Assembly: GCA_031280965.1 (NCBI GenBank)
Contig: JAITFZ010000029.1
Span: 1 to 64,000 of the forward strand
Source of the DNA: Oscillospiraceae bacterium
GTDB lineage: Bacteria; Bacillota; Clostridia; Oscillospirales; Ruminococcaceae
Length of the DNA: 64,000 nt
Reading direction: 5' to 3'
The notes below the pieces were generated by a model. It made no database searches, was not told the DNA's origin, and saw only the letters and a program-made list of their open reading frames with translations. This document shows, one piece after another, positions 39,480 to 48,896 of the stretch. Numbering within the stretch: the stretch's first letter is position 1; each line of letters opens with the position of its first letter. A program made the position numbers and the translations under genes.

Positions 39480-40850
39480 ATGACAGACTTTTTAAAAGGC
39501 AAAAAACAAATTCACTTTATCGGAATCGGAGGAAGCGGGATGTTTCCGCTTGTACAGATTTTACACGCGTGCGGGTATTCGATAACCGGCTCTGATAATA
39601 ACGAAACCGTGACGCTTGATGCCGTGCGGAAAATGGGCATAAAGGTTTATTTGGGGCATAATGAAAGCAACATTGAAGGCGCGGATTTAATAATCTACTC
39701 GTCTGCAATTTCAGGCGAGAATCCCGAACTCCGCGCCGCACGGGAAGCAGGCATTGCTTCCTTTGACCGCGCAGAACTTCTCGGGCTTTTAACAAGCAGG
39801 CACGACAAGGCTGTTTGCGTTGTCGGTACGCACGGAAAAACTACAGCAACTTCAATGCTCGTGCATATACTTATGGCGGCTGAACTTGATATTTCCGCAT
39901 TTATCGGCGGTAAGTTGAATTTGCTGAACGGCAGTGCGCGAATCGGAAACAGCGGTATTATGGCGGTGGAGGCCTGCGAGTTCAACAGTAATTTCCTTAA
40001 ACTTTCCCCGAACATTGCAGTTATTCTGAACATTGACGAAGACCACATGGACTGCTTCGGGAACATGGATAATCTGCGGAAAGCGTTCACGAAATTCTGT
40101 GACCTGACTACGGATTTGGTGATTTTCAACGGCGATGACCTTAATGTGCGGGTAGCTGTAATGAACAGCAATTACAGAAGCGAAACCATTACATTCGGTT
40201 TTTCAAAGAGCAATGATTATTTTCCGCGCAATATTAAAAGGTTATCGAATTATGAAAGTTCGTTTGAGCTGTGGCATAACGATAAGCAGATTGACGAAAT
40301 AATTATAAGTGTACCCGGCGAACATAATATAATAAATGCGGTTGCGGCGTGTGCGGCGGGGCTGTATCTCGGCGCAGGAACAAACGCAGTTAGGGAGGGT
40401 CTGCGGAGCTTTACCGGCGCTGTTCGGCGCTTTGAGCGCATTTATAATGAAAACGGCATAACTGTCGCAGACGACTACGCACATCATCCCGCCGAAGTGG
40501 CAGCCACACTTAAAACTGCTAAAAACATGGATTACAAGCGGGTTTGGGCGGTACATCAGCCGTTTACGTATTCGAGGACAAAAGCGCTTCTTGATGACTT
40601 TGCCGGAGCGCTTTCAATTGCCGATAAAGTAGTGTTAAGCGAGATTATGGGCGGGCGCGAACCGAACCCCGGCGATATAAAGTCAGAGGATTTGGCGGCG
40701 AAAATCAATGGCGCCGTTGTAATTCAGGATTTCGCGGGTATTGCAAATTATATAGCTGAAAATGCGGAAAGCGGAGATTTAATTATAACGATGGGTTGCG
40801 GAGATGTGGATAAATGTGCGAGACTTATTGCAGAGAAACTGAATAAATAA
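39480..40850 (+). CDS. murC: UDP-N-acetylmuramate-L-alanine ligase
   Basis: HFIGIGGSGMFPLVQIL...VVGTHGKTTATSML...DDYAHHPAEV...FQPFTYSR-like HQPFTYSR. Confidence 0.96.
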   Translation: MTDFLKGKKQIHFIGIGGSGMFPLVQILHACGYSITGSDNNETVTLDAVRKMGIKVYLGHNESNIEGADLIIYSSAISGENPELRAAREAGIASFDRAELLGLLTSRHDKAVCVVGTHGKTTATSMLVHILMAAELDISAFIGGKLNLLNGSARIGNSGIMAVEACEFNSNFLKLSPNIAVILNIDEDHMDCFGNMDNLRKAFTKFCDLTTDLVIFNGDDLNVRVAVMNSNYRSETITFGFSKSNDYFPRNIKRLSNYESSFELWHNDKQIDEIIISVPGEHNIINAVAACAAGLYLGAGTNAVREGLRSFTGAVRRFERIYNENGITVADDYAHHPAEVAATLKTAKNMDYKRVWAVHQPFTYSRTKALLDDFAGALSIADKVVLSEIMGGREPNPGDIKSEDLAAKINGAVVIQDFAGIANYIAENAESGDLIITMGCGDVDKCARLIAEKLNK

Positions 40851-42399
40851 ACTCTCTCCCTTTTTTCCCGATTTTATTTATCACTGACATGTATTCAAGA
40901 ATTTCCAAAATAATCGAATCATTACATTTTTTCGACAGTTTAATAAATTCCTGTCGTGTGAATTTTTCCGGCAGGTCATCGGGCAGGAACATTCGGTAAT
41001 CCTCCGGGCTGTTCAAATATACCTCCGAGAGCAGGGAAAGCGGCTTTTTATGCTTCTTTTGATTGCGTTTTCGGAGGTTTTTTTCGTCTGAAACATAAAA
41101 GAATTTCTCAATTTCAAGTCCCGCAATACAGATTGTAAGGTTCGGATGGGTCAAAAATCCCTTGATACGATATAATTCGAGAAAAAATCGGGTCATATCT
41201 TTATTGTTGCGAATCGGTGATTTTTTTAGAAGCTCGCCGGTGTTTTCATCTATATATGCGTTATGAACACGTTGCTCAAACGGGTAAACTACAGTAACGT
41301 GACTCGCTTCAAGAAATACATCTAACTTGACTTTCAGTTTATCCCAACCCGCTGTTTGAATTTCATAAATCCCGTTCTCGCCCGCCGCGTCCGCGTAGTA
41401 GGAACCTATTTTAACTTCGCGGTCGGAGTTGACGGAGAAGTAATTTTTAAGTGCGGCATGAGTTAATTTTTCGTTCAGGGTTCCGATTACGGTTATTTTA
41501 CTTTTTTCGGCTTTTTCAAGGGCTGACGCGAAACGGGTTTTATCAGGTTCTTTATTAACGGGCGGAAGTTTATAATCCCAAATTTTCGCGGTTCTGCGTT
41601 CTATGAAAACAGGTACGCCCATATTTTCGTTGCTTGAAATTATCCCCGTCGCAATAGCCTTTAACTCGGTAACGGCGTTTTCAACCGCATAGGACTCATC
41701 GGCAATTTCAAACATAGGTATATCGTTCAAGTTATCACCGAAAGCGATGATTTTGTCCGCACCTGCTAATTCTTTCAGTTTTAACGCCGCAACCGCTTTT
41801 GAGACGTTCACACTCCACGCCTCGTAAAAGCGAAGATTCTTCGTATAAGTATCCAAATATGTAACGGCACAGAAGCCGTTTTCGCGGTTTAAAACCGCGT
41901 CAATGGCAGAAATTTCGCTTTCGGGGTTCAGAAAAGTTATGTAGCAGATTTCACCCTTGAAAAGCTCATCGTAACTATTGCAGGCATGCCGAAAAGGGTC
42001 TCCTTTGCGAGTGTCGTTGAAGGCTTTAATGGCTTTATGGCTCTTGTTCAAGAAGCTGACCCGCTCAACGCCGTCTACATGAGAATAAACGAGCGGGGTT
42101 TCGTTGTTTTCGATTATGAAGCGTTTTGCCGCTTCAATGCTGTTTTCGGCAATGTAATCGGTTGAAATGCGTTCACCCGTTTTCGGGTCAACAATAATCA
42201 CGCCGTTCATGGTTATGACGGGTATGTTCATTTCGACTTCCTGCATAATCGGTCCCGCTGTTTGGAACCTTCGCGCCGTTGCATACGAAAACAACGCGCC
42301 GTTCTTAATCTGCCGATTCAGAATTTCGGCGGTGCGGGGCTTTAATTTTGCGGCATAATTGAGCAGTGTGCCGTCAAGGTCGGTTAAATATAAAATCAT
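40825..42399 (-). CDS. HAD-IIB (Cof-type) phosphatase fused to an uncharacterised C-terminal domain
   Basis: N-term LYLTDLDGTLLNYAAKLKPRT...IIAFGDNLNDIPMFEIADESYAVENA; C-term IGSYYADAAGENGIYEIQTAGWDKLKVKLDVFL...VTVVYPF. Confidence 0.8.
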   Translation of the reverse strand: MILYLTDLDGTLLNYAAKLKPRTAEILNRQIKNGALFSYATARRFQTAGPIMQEVEMNIPVITMNGVIIVDPKTGERISTDYIAENSIEAAKRFIIENNETPLVYSHVDGVERVSFLNKSHKAIKAFNDTRKGDPFRHACNSYDELFKGEICYITFLNPESEISAIDAVLNRENGFCAVTYLDTYTKNLRFYEAWSVNVSKAVAALKLKELAGADKIIAFGDNLNDIPMFEIADESYAVENAVTELKAIATGIISSNENMGVPVFIERRTAKIWDYKLPPVNKEPDKTRFASALEKAEKSKITVIGTLNEKLTHAALKNYFSVNSDREVKIGSYYADAAGENGIYEIQTAGWDKLKVKLDVFLEASHVTVVYPFEQRVHNAYIDENTGELLKKSPIRNNKDMTRFFLELYRIKGFLTHPNLTICIAGLEIEKFFYVSDEKNLRKRNQKKHKKPLSLLSEVYLNSPEDYRMFLPDDLPEKFTRQEFIKLSKKCNDSIILEILEYMSVINKIGKKGREFIYSVSLQ

Positions 42400-42493
42400 A
42401 ATATTATATTACCACAAATCTTGACTTGCTGTCAAATTTATGCTATTATGGAAAGGCAATTAAAATAAAAAATAAACAGGAGGTATCACAAAA

Positions 42494-43507
42494 ATGGCAG
42501 TAAAAGTAGCAATTAACGGTTTCGGACGCATAGGAAGATTAGCGTTCAGGCAGATGTTCAGGGCGCCCGGTTATGACATCGTGGCAATCAACGACTTAAC
42601 TTCCCCAAAAATGCTGGCACATCTTTTGAAGTATGACTCGGCGCAGGGGCCTTACAAGGCTTATGCAGTTGAAGCGGGCGATGATTCCATCACCGTGGAC
42701 GGCACAACGATTAAAATTTACGCAGAACGTAACGCGGCAGATTTGCCGTGGGGTAAGCATGAAGTTGATATGGTGCTTGAATGTACCGGTTTCTATGTTA
42801 CAAAAGCAAAATCACAGGCGCATATTGATGCGGGCGCGAAGAAAGTTATTATCTCCGCTCCTGCAGGTGACGACCTGCCGACAGTGGTTTTCGGCGTAAA
42901 CGAGAGTATCCTGAAAGCAAGCGACACTATAATTTCGGCAGCATCATGCACGACAAACTGTCTTGCGCCGATGGCAAAGGCGCTTAATGATTACGCGCCG
43001 ATTCAAAGCGGAATTATGTCTACAATCCATGCGTATACCGGCGACCAGATGACCTTGGACGGCCCTCATGCAAAAGGCGACCTCAGAAGAGCGCGCGCCG
43101 CCGCCGCCAACATCGTTCCAAACTCTACGGGCGCGGCGAAAGCTATCGGCTTGGTTGTCCCCGAACTTAACGGCAAGCTTATCGGTTCGGCTCAGCGTGT
43201 GCCTGTAATTACCGGTTCTTCAACCATTCTTGTAGCTGTGGTAAAAGGCGCGAACATCACTAAGGACAGCGTTAACGCCGCTATAAAAGCCACCGCTAAC
43301 GATGCTTTTGAGTATAATACCGATGAAATCGTTTCTTCTGACGTAATCGGCTCGCTCGCGGGTTCAATTTTTGACGCAACACAAACAATGGTGTCGAAAA
43401 TTTCCGATGACCTTTATCAGGTTCAGGTAGTTTCATGGTATGACAACGAGAACAGCTACACAAGCAACATGGTTAGGACTATTAAGTATTTCGCGGGTTT
43501 AAAGTAA
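42494..43507 (+). CDS. gap: Type I glyceraldehyde-3-phosphate dehydrogenase
   Basis: [18 protein letters not shown]...[17 protein letters not shown]...[20 protein letters not shown]. Confidence 0.97.
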   Translation: MAVKVAINGFGRIGRLAFRQMFRAPGYDIVAINDLTSPKMLAHLLKYDSAQGPYKAYAVEAGDDSITVDGTTIKIYAERNAADLPWGKHEVDMVLECTGFYVTKAKSQAHIDAGAKKVIISAPAGDDLPTVVFGVNESILKASDTIISAASCTTNCLAPMAKALNDYAPIQSGIMSTIHAYTGDQMTLDGPHAKGDLRRARAAAANIVPNSTGAAKAIGLVVPELNGKLIGSAQRVPVITGSSTILVAVVKGANITKDSVNAAIKATANDAFEYNTDEIVSSDVIGSLAGSIFDATQTMVSKISDDLYQVQVVSWYDNENSYTSNMVRTIKYFAGLK

Positions 43508-43524
43508 GCTGAAAGCTTCTTATG

Positions 43525-43553
43525 CGGCGCCGTGAAAGCGGCGTCGTTTTTTT
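43525..43553 (+). terminator. gap terminator
   Basis: CGGCGCCG tgaaag CGGCGTCG TTTTTTT. Confidence 0.8.
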
Positions 43554-43611
43554 AACCACCAGACGACCTCGGTTTTACTGACGGGTGGTTTAAGTCGAGA
43601 AAGGTTACATT

Positions 43612-43878
43612 ATGAAATTATTAATTATCACCGGCAACGGCGCAGTCGGGAAAATGACGGTGGGGCAGAATCGGTTGAAACACAAGCCGTCCAAAAGAAA
43701 CATTGAACGTTCAACAGGGTTCATCTGCCAAACCGATGAGGAAAAACGTTGTGAAAGCAACGAGGGCGAAATAATTAAGGGTATGAACATACCGCCCGAA
43801 AGGTACATGAGAATCGACAATTCCGCGCTTTCAGCCGAAGAAGCCGCGAAAATAATAAAAGAGAGATTTTCGCTGTAA
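43612..43878 (+). pseudogene. Internally deleted P-loop nucleotide kinase-like gene
   Basis: N-term MKLLIITGNGAVGKMTVGQ joined in frame to C-term-like NRLKHKPSKRNIERS...NEGEI...YMRIDNSALSAEEAAKIIKERF; middle absent. Confidence 0.6.
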
Positions 43879-43885
43879 CAAAGCC

Positions 43886-43914
43886 TTGACAACTTTAACT
43901 ATATATTATATAAT
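43886..43914 (+). promoter_or_regulatory. Perfect sigma-A promoter, predicted leaderless dusB mRNA
   Basis: TTGACA-17-TATAAT then ATACTA then ATG 43921. Confidence 0.7.
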
Positions 43915-43920
43915 ATACTA

Positions 43921-44910
43921 ATGGACTACGTATATATCGGCGATGTGAAAATTGAGAAAACAGCCGTTTTAGCTCCGATGGCGGGCGTTTGTGACCATGC
44001 TCAGCGCGTTTTATCGAGGGAATTCGGCGCGGCGCTTGTTTATGGTGAAATGGCGAGTTCGGCGGGACTTGTTTACGGCGGAAGAGGGTCTGCACCCAAC
44101 TCTAAAACTGCGGAACTATTGGTTTCTACAGATATTGAAAAGCCTTTTGCCGCGCAGATTTTCGGGAATAATCCCGAATTTATGGCAAGAGCGGCAGAAA
44201 TCGTGCAGGAATTCAAACCCTGTATTATCGATATAAACTCCGGTTGTCCGATGCCGAAAATCACGGGCGGCGGCGCGGGGGCGGCTTTATTAAAGACGCC
44301 GAAGTTACTTGGCGAAATAGTGAATTCTGTTGTAAAAGCTGTTGAAAAAACTGCCGTCGGTTCGCCGGTTCCTGTGACTGTGAAGATTCGTTCAGGCTGG
44401 GACGAAAGCAGCAAAAACGCAGTCGAGGTCGCAAAAATCTGTGAAGCCGGCGGCGCAAGTGCCGTTACTGTTCACGCAAGGACAAGGGAGCAGATGTACA
44501 GCGGGTCCGCCGACTGGAGCATAATCGCGGATGTAAAAAAAGCAGTGAAAATCCCCGTAATCGGAAACGGTGACGTTACGAGTGCAGAGAAGTGCAGATT
44601 AATGTACGGGCAGACCGGTTGTGACTTAGTTATGATTGGCAGAGCGGCTTGGGGTGCGCCGTGGATTTTTAGTTTGCGCGACGAGGAAATTACACTCCAA
44701 AAACGCCTTGCTGTTATGACGCGCCATGTCGAACTCCTGATTGGGGATAAAGGTGAAGCCGTTGCCATGAAGCAGGCGCGCGCTCACATTGCTAAGTATT
44801 TGCGCGGTGTGCGCGGTGCGGCGGTTTACAGGAATATGTGCGCAAACCTTACTTCAAAGGAAGATTTTCTGCAATTGATTGAAAAAATTAGTTTGGAATA
44901 TAAACTATGA
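43921..44910 (+). CDS. dusB: tRNA-dihydrouridine synthase
   Basis: VLAPMAGVCDHAQRVLSREFG...IDINSGCPMPKITGGGAGAALLKTP...TVHARTREQMYSG...IGRAAWGAPWIF. Confidence 0.94.
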   Translation: MDYVYIGDVKIEKTAVLAPMAGVCDHAQRVLSREFGAALVYGEMASSAGLVYGGRGSAPNSKTAELLVSTDIEKPFAAQIFGNNPEFMARAAEIVQEFKPCIIDINSGCPMPKITGGGAGAALLKTPKLLGEIVNSVVKAVEKTAVGSPVPVTVKIRSGWDESSKNAVEVAKICEAGGASAVTVHARTREQMYSGSADWSIIADVKKAVKIPVIGNGDVTSAEKCRLMYGQTGCDLVMIGRAAWGAPWIFSLRDEEITLQKRLAVMTRHVELLIGDKGEAVAMKQARAHIAKYLRGVRGAAVYRNMCANLTSKEDFLQLIEKISLEYKL

Positions 44911-45809
44911 AAAAATTGTTAGTTTTAATGTTTTCGGTATATTTGTTGTTTTTAATGAGCGGCTGTGACAAAGACGGCGGCGAAATAGTTCAGGAACCCG
45001 ACATAACAGAAGAACCGCCCGAACCCACGCCCTTTCCTTTATTCATAGGTGATGTGGAAATTACGCAAAGTCCGCCGCGGGTTGTCAGCCTTTCGCCGTC
45101 GCTGTCGGAAATTGTATACGAACTCGGCTATGGCAGCAGAATAATAGGCAGGGGGAGTTACTGTGATTTTCCGCCTGTTATTACGGAAGCTCCCGATACG
45201 GGAAGCGCCGCAAATCCGGATGTTGATAAAATCATTTCGCTTTCACCGTATTTAGTGCTTACTACTGCGCCTTTATCAGGCATGGACATGTTCCGCATGG
45301 AACAATCGGGCATAAAGACTTTAGTTATTCCGGCGAGTGAAAATATAAGCAGTCTGAGGGAAGTTTATCGTGTTCTCGGGTTAGTGTTTGAGGGGCTTTT
45401 CACGGGGATTGAAGCAGGGGATGAAGCTTTCGCCCTCATTTCAAAGGTTTGCGATAACACAGGTGTTTTGAATATAGGAAAGTTTGTTTATATTACCGGC
45501 GATATGAAAGCCGCGACAGGCGACACGCTTGAAAGCTCGATTTTCTCCTGCTTCGGCGAAAACATAGCGGCAGACGGCGGAAATTATGATTTTGATTTAT
45601 CGCTGTTATCTGAAAATCAGCCCGATATAATCCTGCTTAATGATAAATATACAGCAGACGACCTGCTTGCTTCGGAGAATTTTAGTGAGCTTGACGCGGT
45701 TATCGGGGGAAAAATAATTTTTATTGATAATTCAGCTTTTGAGCGACCGTCAATAAGACTTGCGTTGTTAGTTGAAAAAATGATTGCGGATTACCGCGAT
45801 TTACAATAA
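44907..45809 (+). CDS. ABC transporter substrate-binding lipoprotein (BtuF/FhuD-like)
   Basis: Lipobox LFLMSGC; PPRVVSLSPSLSEIVYELGYGSRIIGRGSYCDFP. Confidence 0.85.
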   Translation: MKKLLVLMFSVYLLFLMSGCDKDGGEIVQEPDITEEPPEPTPFPLFIGDVEITQSPPRVVSLSPSLSEIVYELGYGSRIIGRGSYCDFPPVITEAPDTGSAANPDVDKIISLSPYLVLTTAPLSGMDMFRMEQSGIKTLVIPASENISSLREVYRVLGLVFEGLFTGIEAGDEAFALISKVCDNTGVLNIGKFVYITGDMKAATGDTLESSIFSCFGENIAADGGNYDFDLSLLSENQPDIILLNDKYTADDLLASENFSELDAVIGGKIIFIDNSAFERPSIRLALLVEKMIADYRDLQ

Positions 45810-45827
45810 ACGAAAGGTATATAAAAT

Positions 45828-46703
45828 ATGCTGACTTATTTAAATGATATTTTAGACAACCTAATCAGCATAATTAAGACAATGGGGATTGTAGATTTTC
45901 TCGAAATTCTTCTATTGTCATACCTTGTTTACAAGTTGCTTAGGTTAGTTCGCGAAACGCGCTCCGAACAGCTTCTGCGCGGAATAGTAGTTGTAGTTTT
46001 AATTCTTTTCATAACCCAGCAGTTTGACCTGCGCGCGCTCGGATTTTTGAGCGAAACGTTCTTCAGTATTGGCTTGATGGCTATTATAGTGATGTTTCAG
46101 CCGGAACTGCGCCGGGTGCTTGAAAAGATGGGGCGTACTAAAGTTGTGCAAACCCTCGCTTTCAACCTTGTGGATGCGCGAACAGACATGGATTCGGCAA
46201 TTGAGAAGATTGCGGCATCGTGCGAAAAATTATCGAGAACAGCGACAGGCGCGATTATCGTCATGGAGCGTCAAACTAAGCTCGGAGAGCAGGCGGATAC
46301 CGGTATAATACTCAACGCCGCGCCTTCCGTTGAACTCTTCGCAAGTATCTTTTTCCTGAACTCGCCGCTTCATGACGGCGCGGTTATTGTAAGGGACGGC
46401 GTGATTCTTGCTGCCGGCTGTTTCCTCCCGAAGCCGCAGAACGAGGAATTCATTTCAAAAGACCTCGGAACCCGCCACAGAGCCGCTATAGGCATGAGTG
46501 AAATAAGTGATGCAATTGTGATTGTTGTTTCGGAGCAAACAGGGATTATCTCTGTCGCCGAGAACGGCACACTGCGAAGAAGTTTAGACCGTGCGGCACT
46601 TACAAAGATTTTAAGCAATACGATTCTAAAAGATTCGGATAACGGGGCGCCAAAGCAAAAACGCGCAAAGAAGCGCGGCGGCAAAACAAAAGAAATGGCT
46701 TAA
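45828..46703 (+). CDS. cdaA: Diadenylate cyclase CdaA
   Basis: LLRGIVVVVLILFITQQFDL...SPLHDGAVIVRDGVILAAGCFLP...LGTRHRAAIGMSE. Confidence 0.96.
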   Translation: MLTYLNDILDNLISIIKTMGIVDFLEILLLSYLVYKLLRLVRETRSEQLLRGIVVVVLILFITQQFDLRALGFLSETFFSIGLMAIIVMFQPELRRVLEKMGRTKVVQTLAFNLVDARTDMDSAIEKIAASCEKLSRTATGAIIVMERQTKLGEQADTGIILNAAPSVELFASIFFLNSPLHDGAVIVRDGVILAAGCFLPKPQNEEFISKDLGTRHRAAIGMSEISDAIVIVVSEQTGIISVAENGTLRRSLDRAALTKILSNTILKDSDNGAPKQKRAKKRGGKTKEMA

Positions 46704-46725
46704 CGGAAAGGCGTAGACGCACTTT

Positions 46726-48030
46726 ATGAAAAAGGTTCTAAAAAATTTCGCACTTAAACTTAAATCCAACATAAAGACAATCATAACCGCGGTAATTACA
46801 TCTGCGGTGATTTGGTTTGCCATTTCGCTTCAGATTTTCCCCGATGTAACCATCACGATTTCAGATATTCCGGTGAGAATTGCACCGACGTCTTCTATGA
46901 TTGAACATAACCTTCAGCTTACCGAGGATTACGAACTGACTGCCAACGTACAGGTCAGGGGAAAGCGCTATGACATCGGCATACTGAACAGCAGTGATTT
47001 TCAGGCGGTGCTTAACCTCACGAATGTTGAGGATGAAGGCGAGCATGTAGCCAATATAATTATAACATCAGATTCGCCGATTAATTTTGAAATATTGCCT
47101 TCAAACCAAAACGCTAAAATCAAAATCGAGCGCATTGAATCGAAAACCCTTGAAATTACCCCGCGTGTTGATTCAATCACCGTAGCGGACGGAATGACTA
47201 TTGATACCTCCGGCTTGTCGGTGAACCCGCCAACCGTCACCATAAGCGGTGAAAAGAGCGTTATAGATTTAATCGAAAGGGCGGAAGTTCACGCTGTTCA
47301 CAGTGAGGAAATGCATACGTCGCTTTCGCTTGAAGGCGAGCTGGTGCTTTTCAATAATGAAAACATCAGGGTATCTAATCCGGATGTTGATTACGACAGC
47401 GAGATTTTTTCCGTGACTGTTCCGATTCATATGGTGCGGACGTTACCGCTTGATTTTATTATAACCGGCGCTCCGAGCAACTTTAACTTACAGGGTTTAC
47501 GCTCAATGATGGATATTCCGCCTTATGAAATTACGCTGTCTTCTCCCGATATGTCCATAAGTCATTTAAGCCACTTTGACGTGGGGGAAATGTCGCTTAA
47601 TGAAATTGATATGCAGATGCTTCTCTTTGGAATACGCGATACATTTGCGCCGAAACTGCCCGAAGGGTATAAAAACATTTCGGGCTATGCTTCCTTTTCG
47701 TTGCAGTTCAGGGACGTAGAGGATTACACGCAATATAATTTCGCCATTCCGTGGGAGAATATCAATATTCTTAATAAGCCGGTTGATTTTGATGTTGAAA
47801 TCCTGACCCGGGAGCTGACTGTTACTGTGCTGGGACCGGCTTCTTTTATTCACGCAATGGCTGTAAGCGATATAATAGTAACACTTAATCTTCTCGGGAT
47901 TCCCGAAATAACAGAGGACAGCAGATTTATCACAAGAAGCGTACAGTGCAGAATCAGAGGCACGAGAGTACCGGCGTGGGTGGTGGGAGACCCGCAGGTG
48001 GACGTAAACTTTACGCGCATTACCGAGTAA
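46726..48030 (+). CDS. cdaR: YbbR-domain protein CdaR
   Basis: Follows cdaA; TM plus repeated YbbR domains (IDTSGLSVNPPTVTISGEKSVIDLIERAEV). Confidence 0.88.
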   Translation: MKKVLKNFALKLKSNIKTIITAVITSAVIWFAISLQIFPDVTITISDIPVRIAPTSSMIEHNLQLTEDYELTANVQVRGKRYDIGILNSSDFQAVLNLTNVEDEGEHVANIIITSDSPINFEILPSNQNAKIKIERIESKTLEITPRVDSITVADGMTIDTSGLSVNPPTVTISGEKSVIDLIERAEVHAVHSEEMHTSLSLEGELVLFNNENIRVSNPDVDYDSEIFSVTVPIHMVRTLPLDFIITGAPSNFNLQGLRSMMDIPPYEITLSSPDMSISHLSHFDVGEMSLNEIDMQMLLFGIRDTFAPKLPEGYKNISGYASFSLQFRDVEDYTQYNFAIPWENINILNKPVDFDVEILTRELTVTVLGPASFIHAMAVSDIIVTLNLLGIPEITEDSRFITRSVQCRIRGTRVPAWVVGDPQVDVNFTRITE

Positions 48031-48057
48031 CAACTAAAGCAGGAGGAAGAACTCGCT

Positions 48058-48894
48058 ATGGAAAAAATCAAGGTAACAATTTGCGGCAGGGAATTTAATC
48101 TCGTAACGGACGATGCCCCCGAAGACATAAGAATAATTGCTGAGAAGTTAGAAGAAAAGATTGTCGAGTTCAGCAAGACAAAAATACGCTCCGATGAGGA
48201 AATGCTGACGCTCATTGCGCTCAACGTCCTGAACGAAGCGGAAAAAGATATGTTCGCAGTTAAGAATGTTATAGGTGAAATGCATAAAAGAATCTCCGCG
48301 CTTGAAGAAGAAAATTCGGATTTGAAGTCAGCGGAGCAATTAACTATAAGCGAAAACCTGAAAAGCGCAACGCGTGAGCTTGAGCAAATCGCGCAGGTCA
48401 GAGACGAGGAAAACGAACAACTCCGAAAAAGAATAGTTGAATACGAGCGTAATGCAGAGCATCTTGCCAAAGAACGCGAGATTGAAATAATGCGGCTCAA
48501 AGACGGCTTCGAGAGCGCACAAAGCGAAATGGCGAACATAGCAGGTCAAACGGATGAAATTAACGAACAGCTTCGCGGAAAAATCTTAGATTACGAGCAG
48601 CAAATCGAAGCGCTCATGAAAGACCGTGAGGTTGAAATTAAAAGGCTTCATGACGGTTTTGACAGCGCATCGAAGGAAATGGCACATATAGCGGGCGTCA
48701 GGGAAAATGAAAATAACACACTCAGAAACACCCTTAGTACCTATGAAGCTACTTTCGATAATTATGTTAAACTGAAAGAAGAAGAAATCGTAAAGCTACG
48801 CGGTATGTTAGAAAACGTTCAGCTTGAATATGCTACCTTGAAATCAAAGCTTTCCGACGGAAACAGCGGCGGTCAGCTTACGTTTTACTCCTGA
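48058..48894 (+). CDS. zapA: ZapA-like cell division protein with extended coiled coil
   Basis: N-term EKIKVTICGREFNLVTDDAPEDIRIIAEKLEEKI...LIALNVLNEAEKD; three 50-aa coiled-coil repeats. Confidence 0.82.
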   Translation: MEKIKVTICGREFNLVTDDAPEDIRIIAEKLEEKIVEFSKTKIRSDEEMLTLIALNVLNEAEKDMFAVKNVIGEMHKRISALEEENSDLKSAEQLTISENLKSATRELEQIAQVRDEENEQLRKRIVEYERNAEHLAKEREIEIMRLKDGFESAQSEMANIAGQTDEINEQLRGKILDYEQQIEALMKDREVEIKRLHDGFDSASKEMAHIAGVRENENNTLRNTLSTYEATFDNYVKLKEEEIVKLRGMLENVQLEYATLKSKLSDGNSGGQLTFYS

Positions 48895-48896
48895 TT

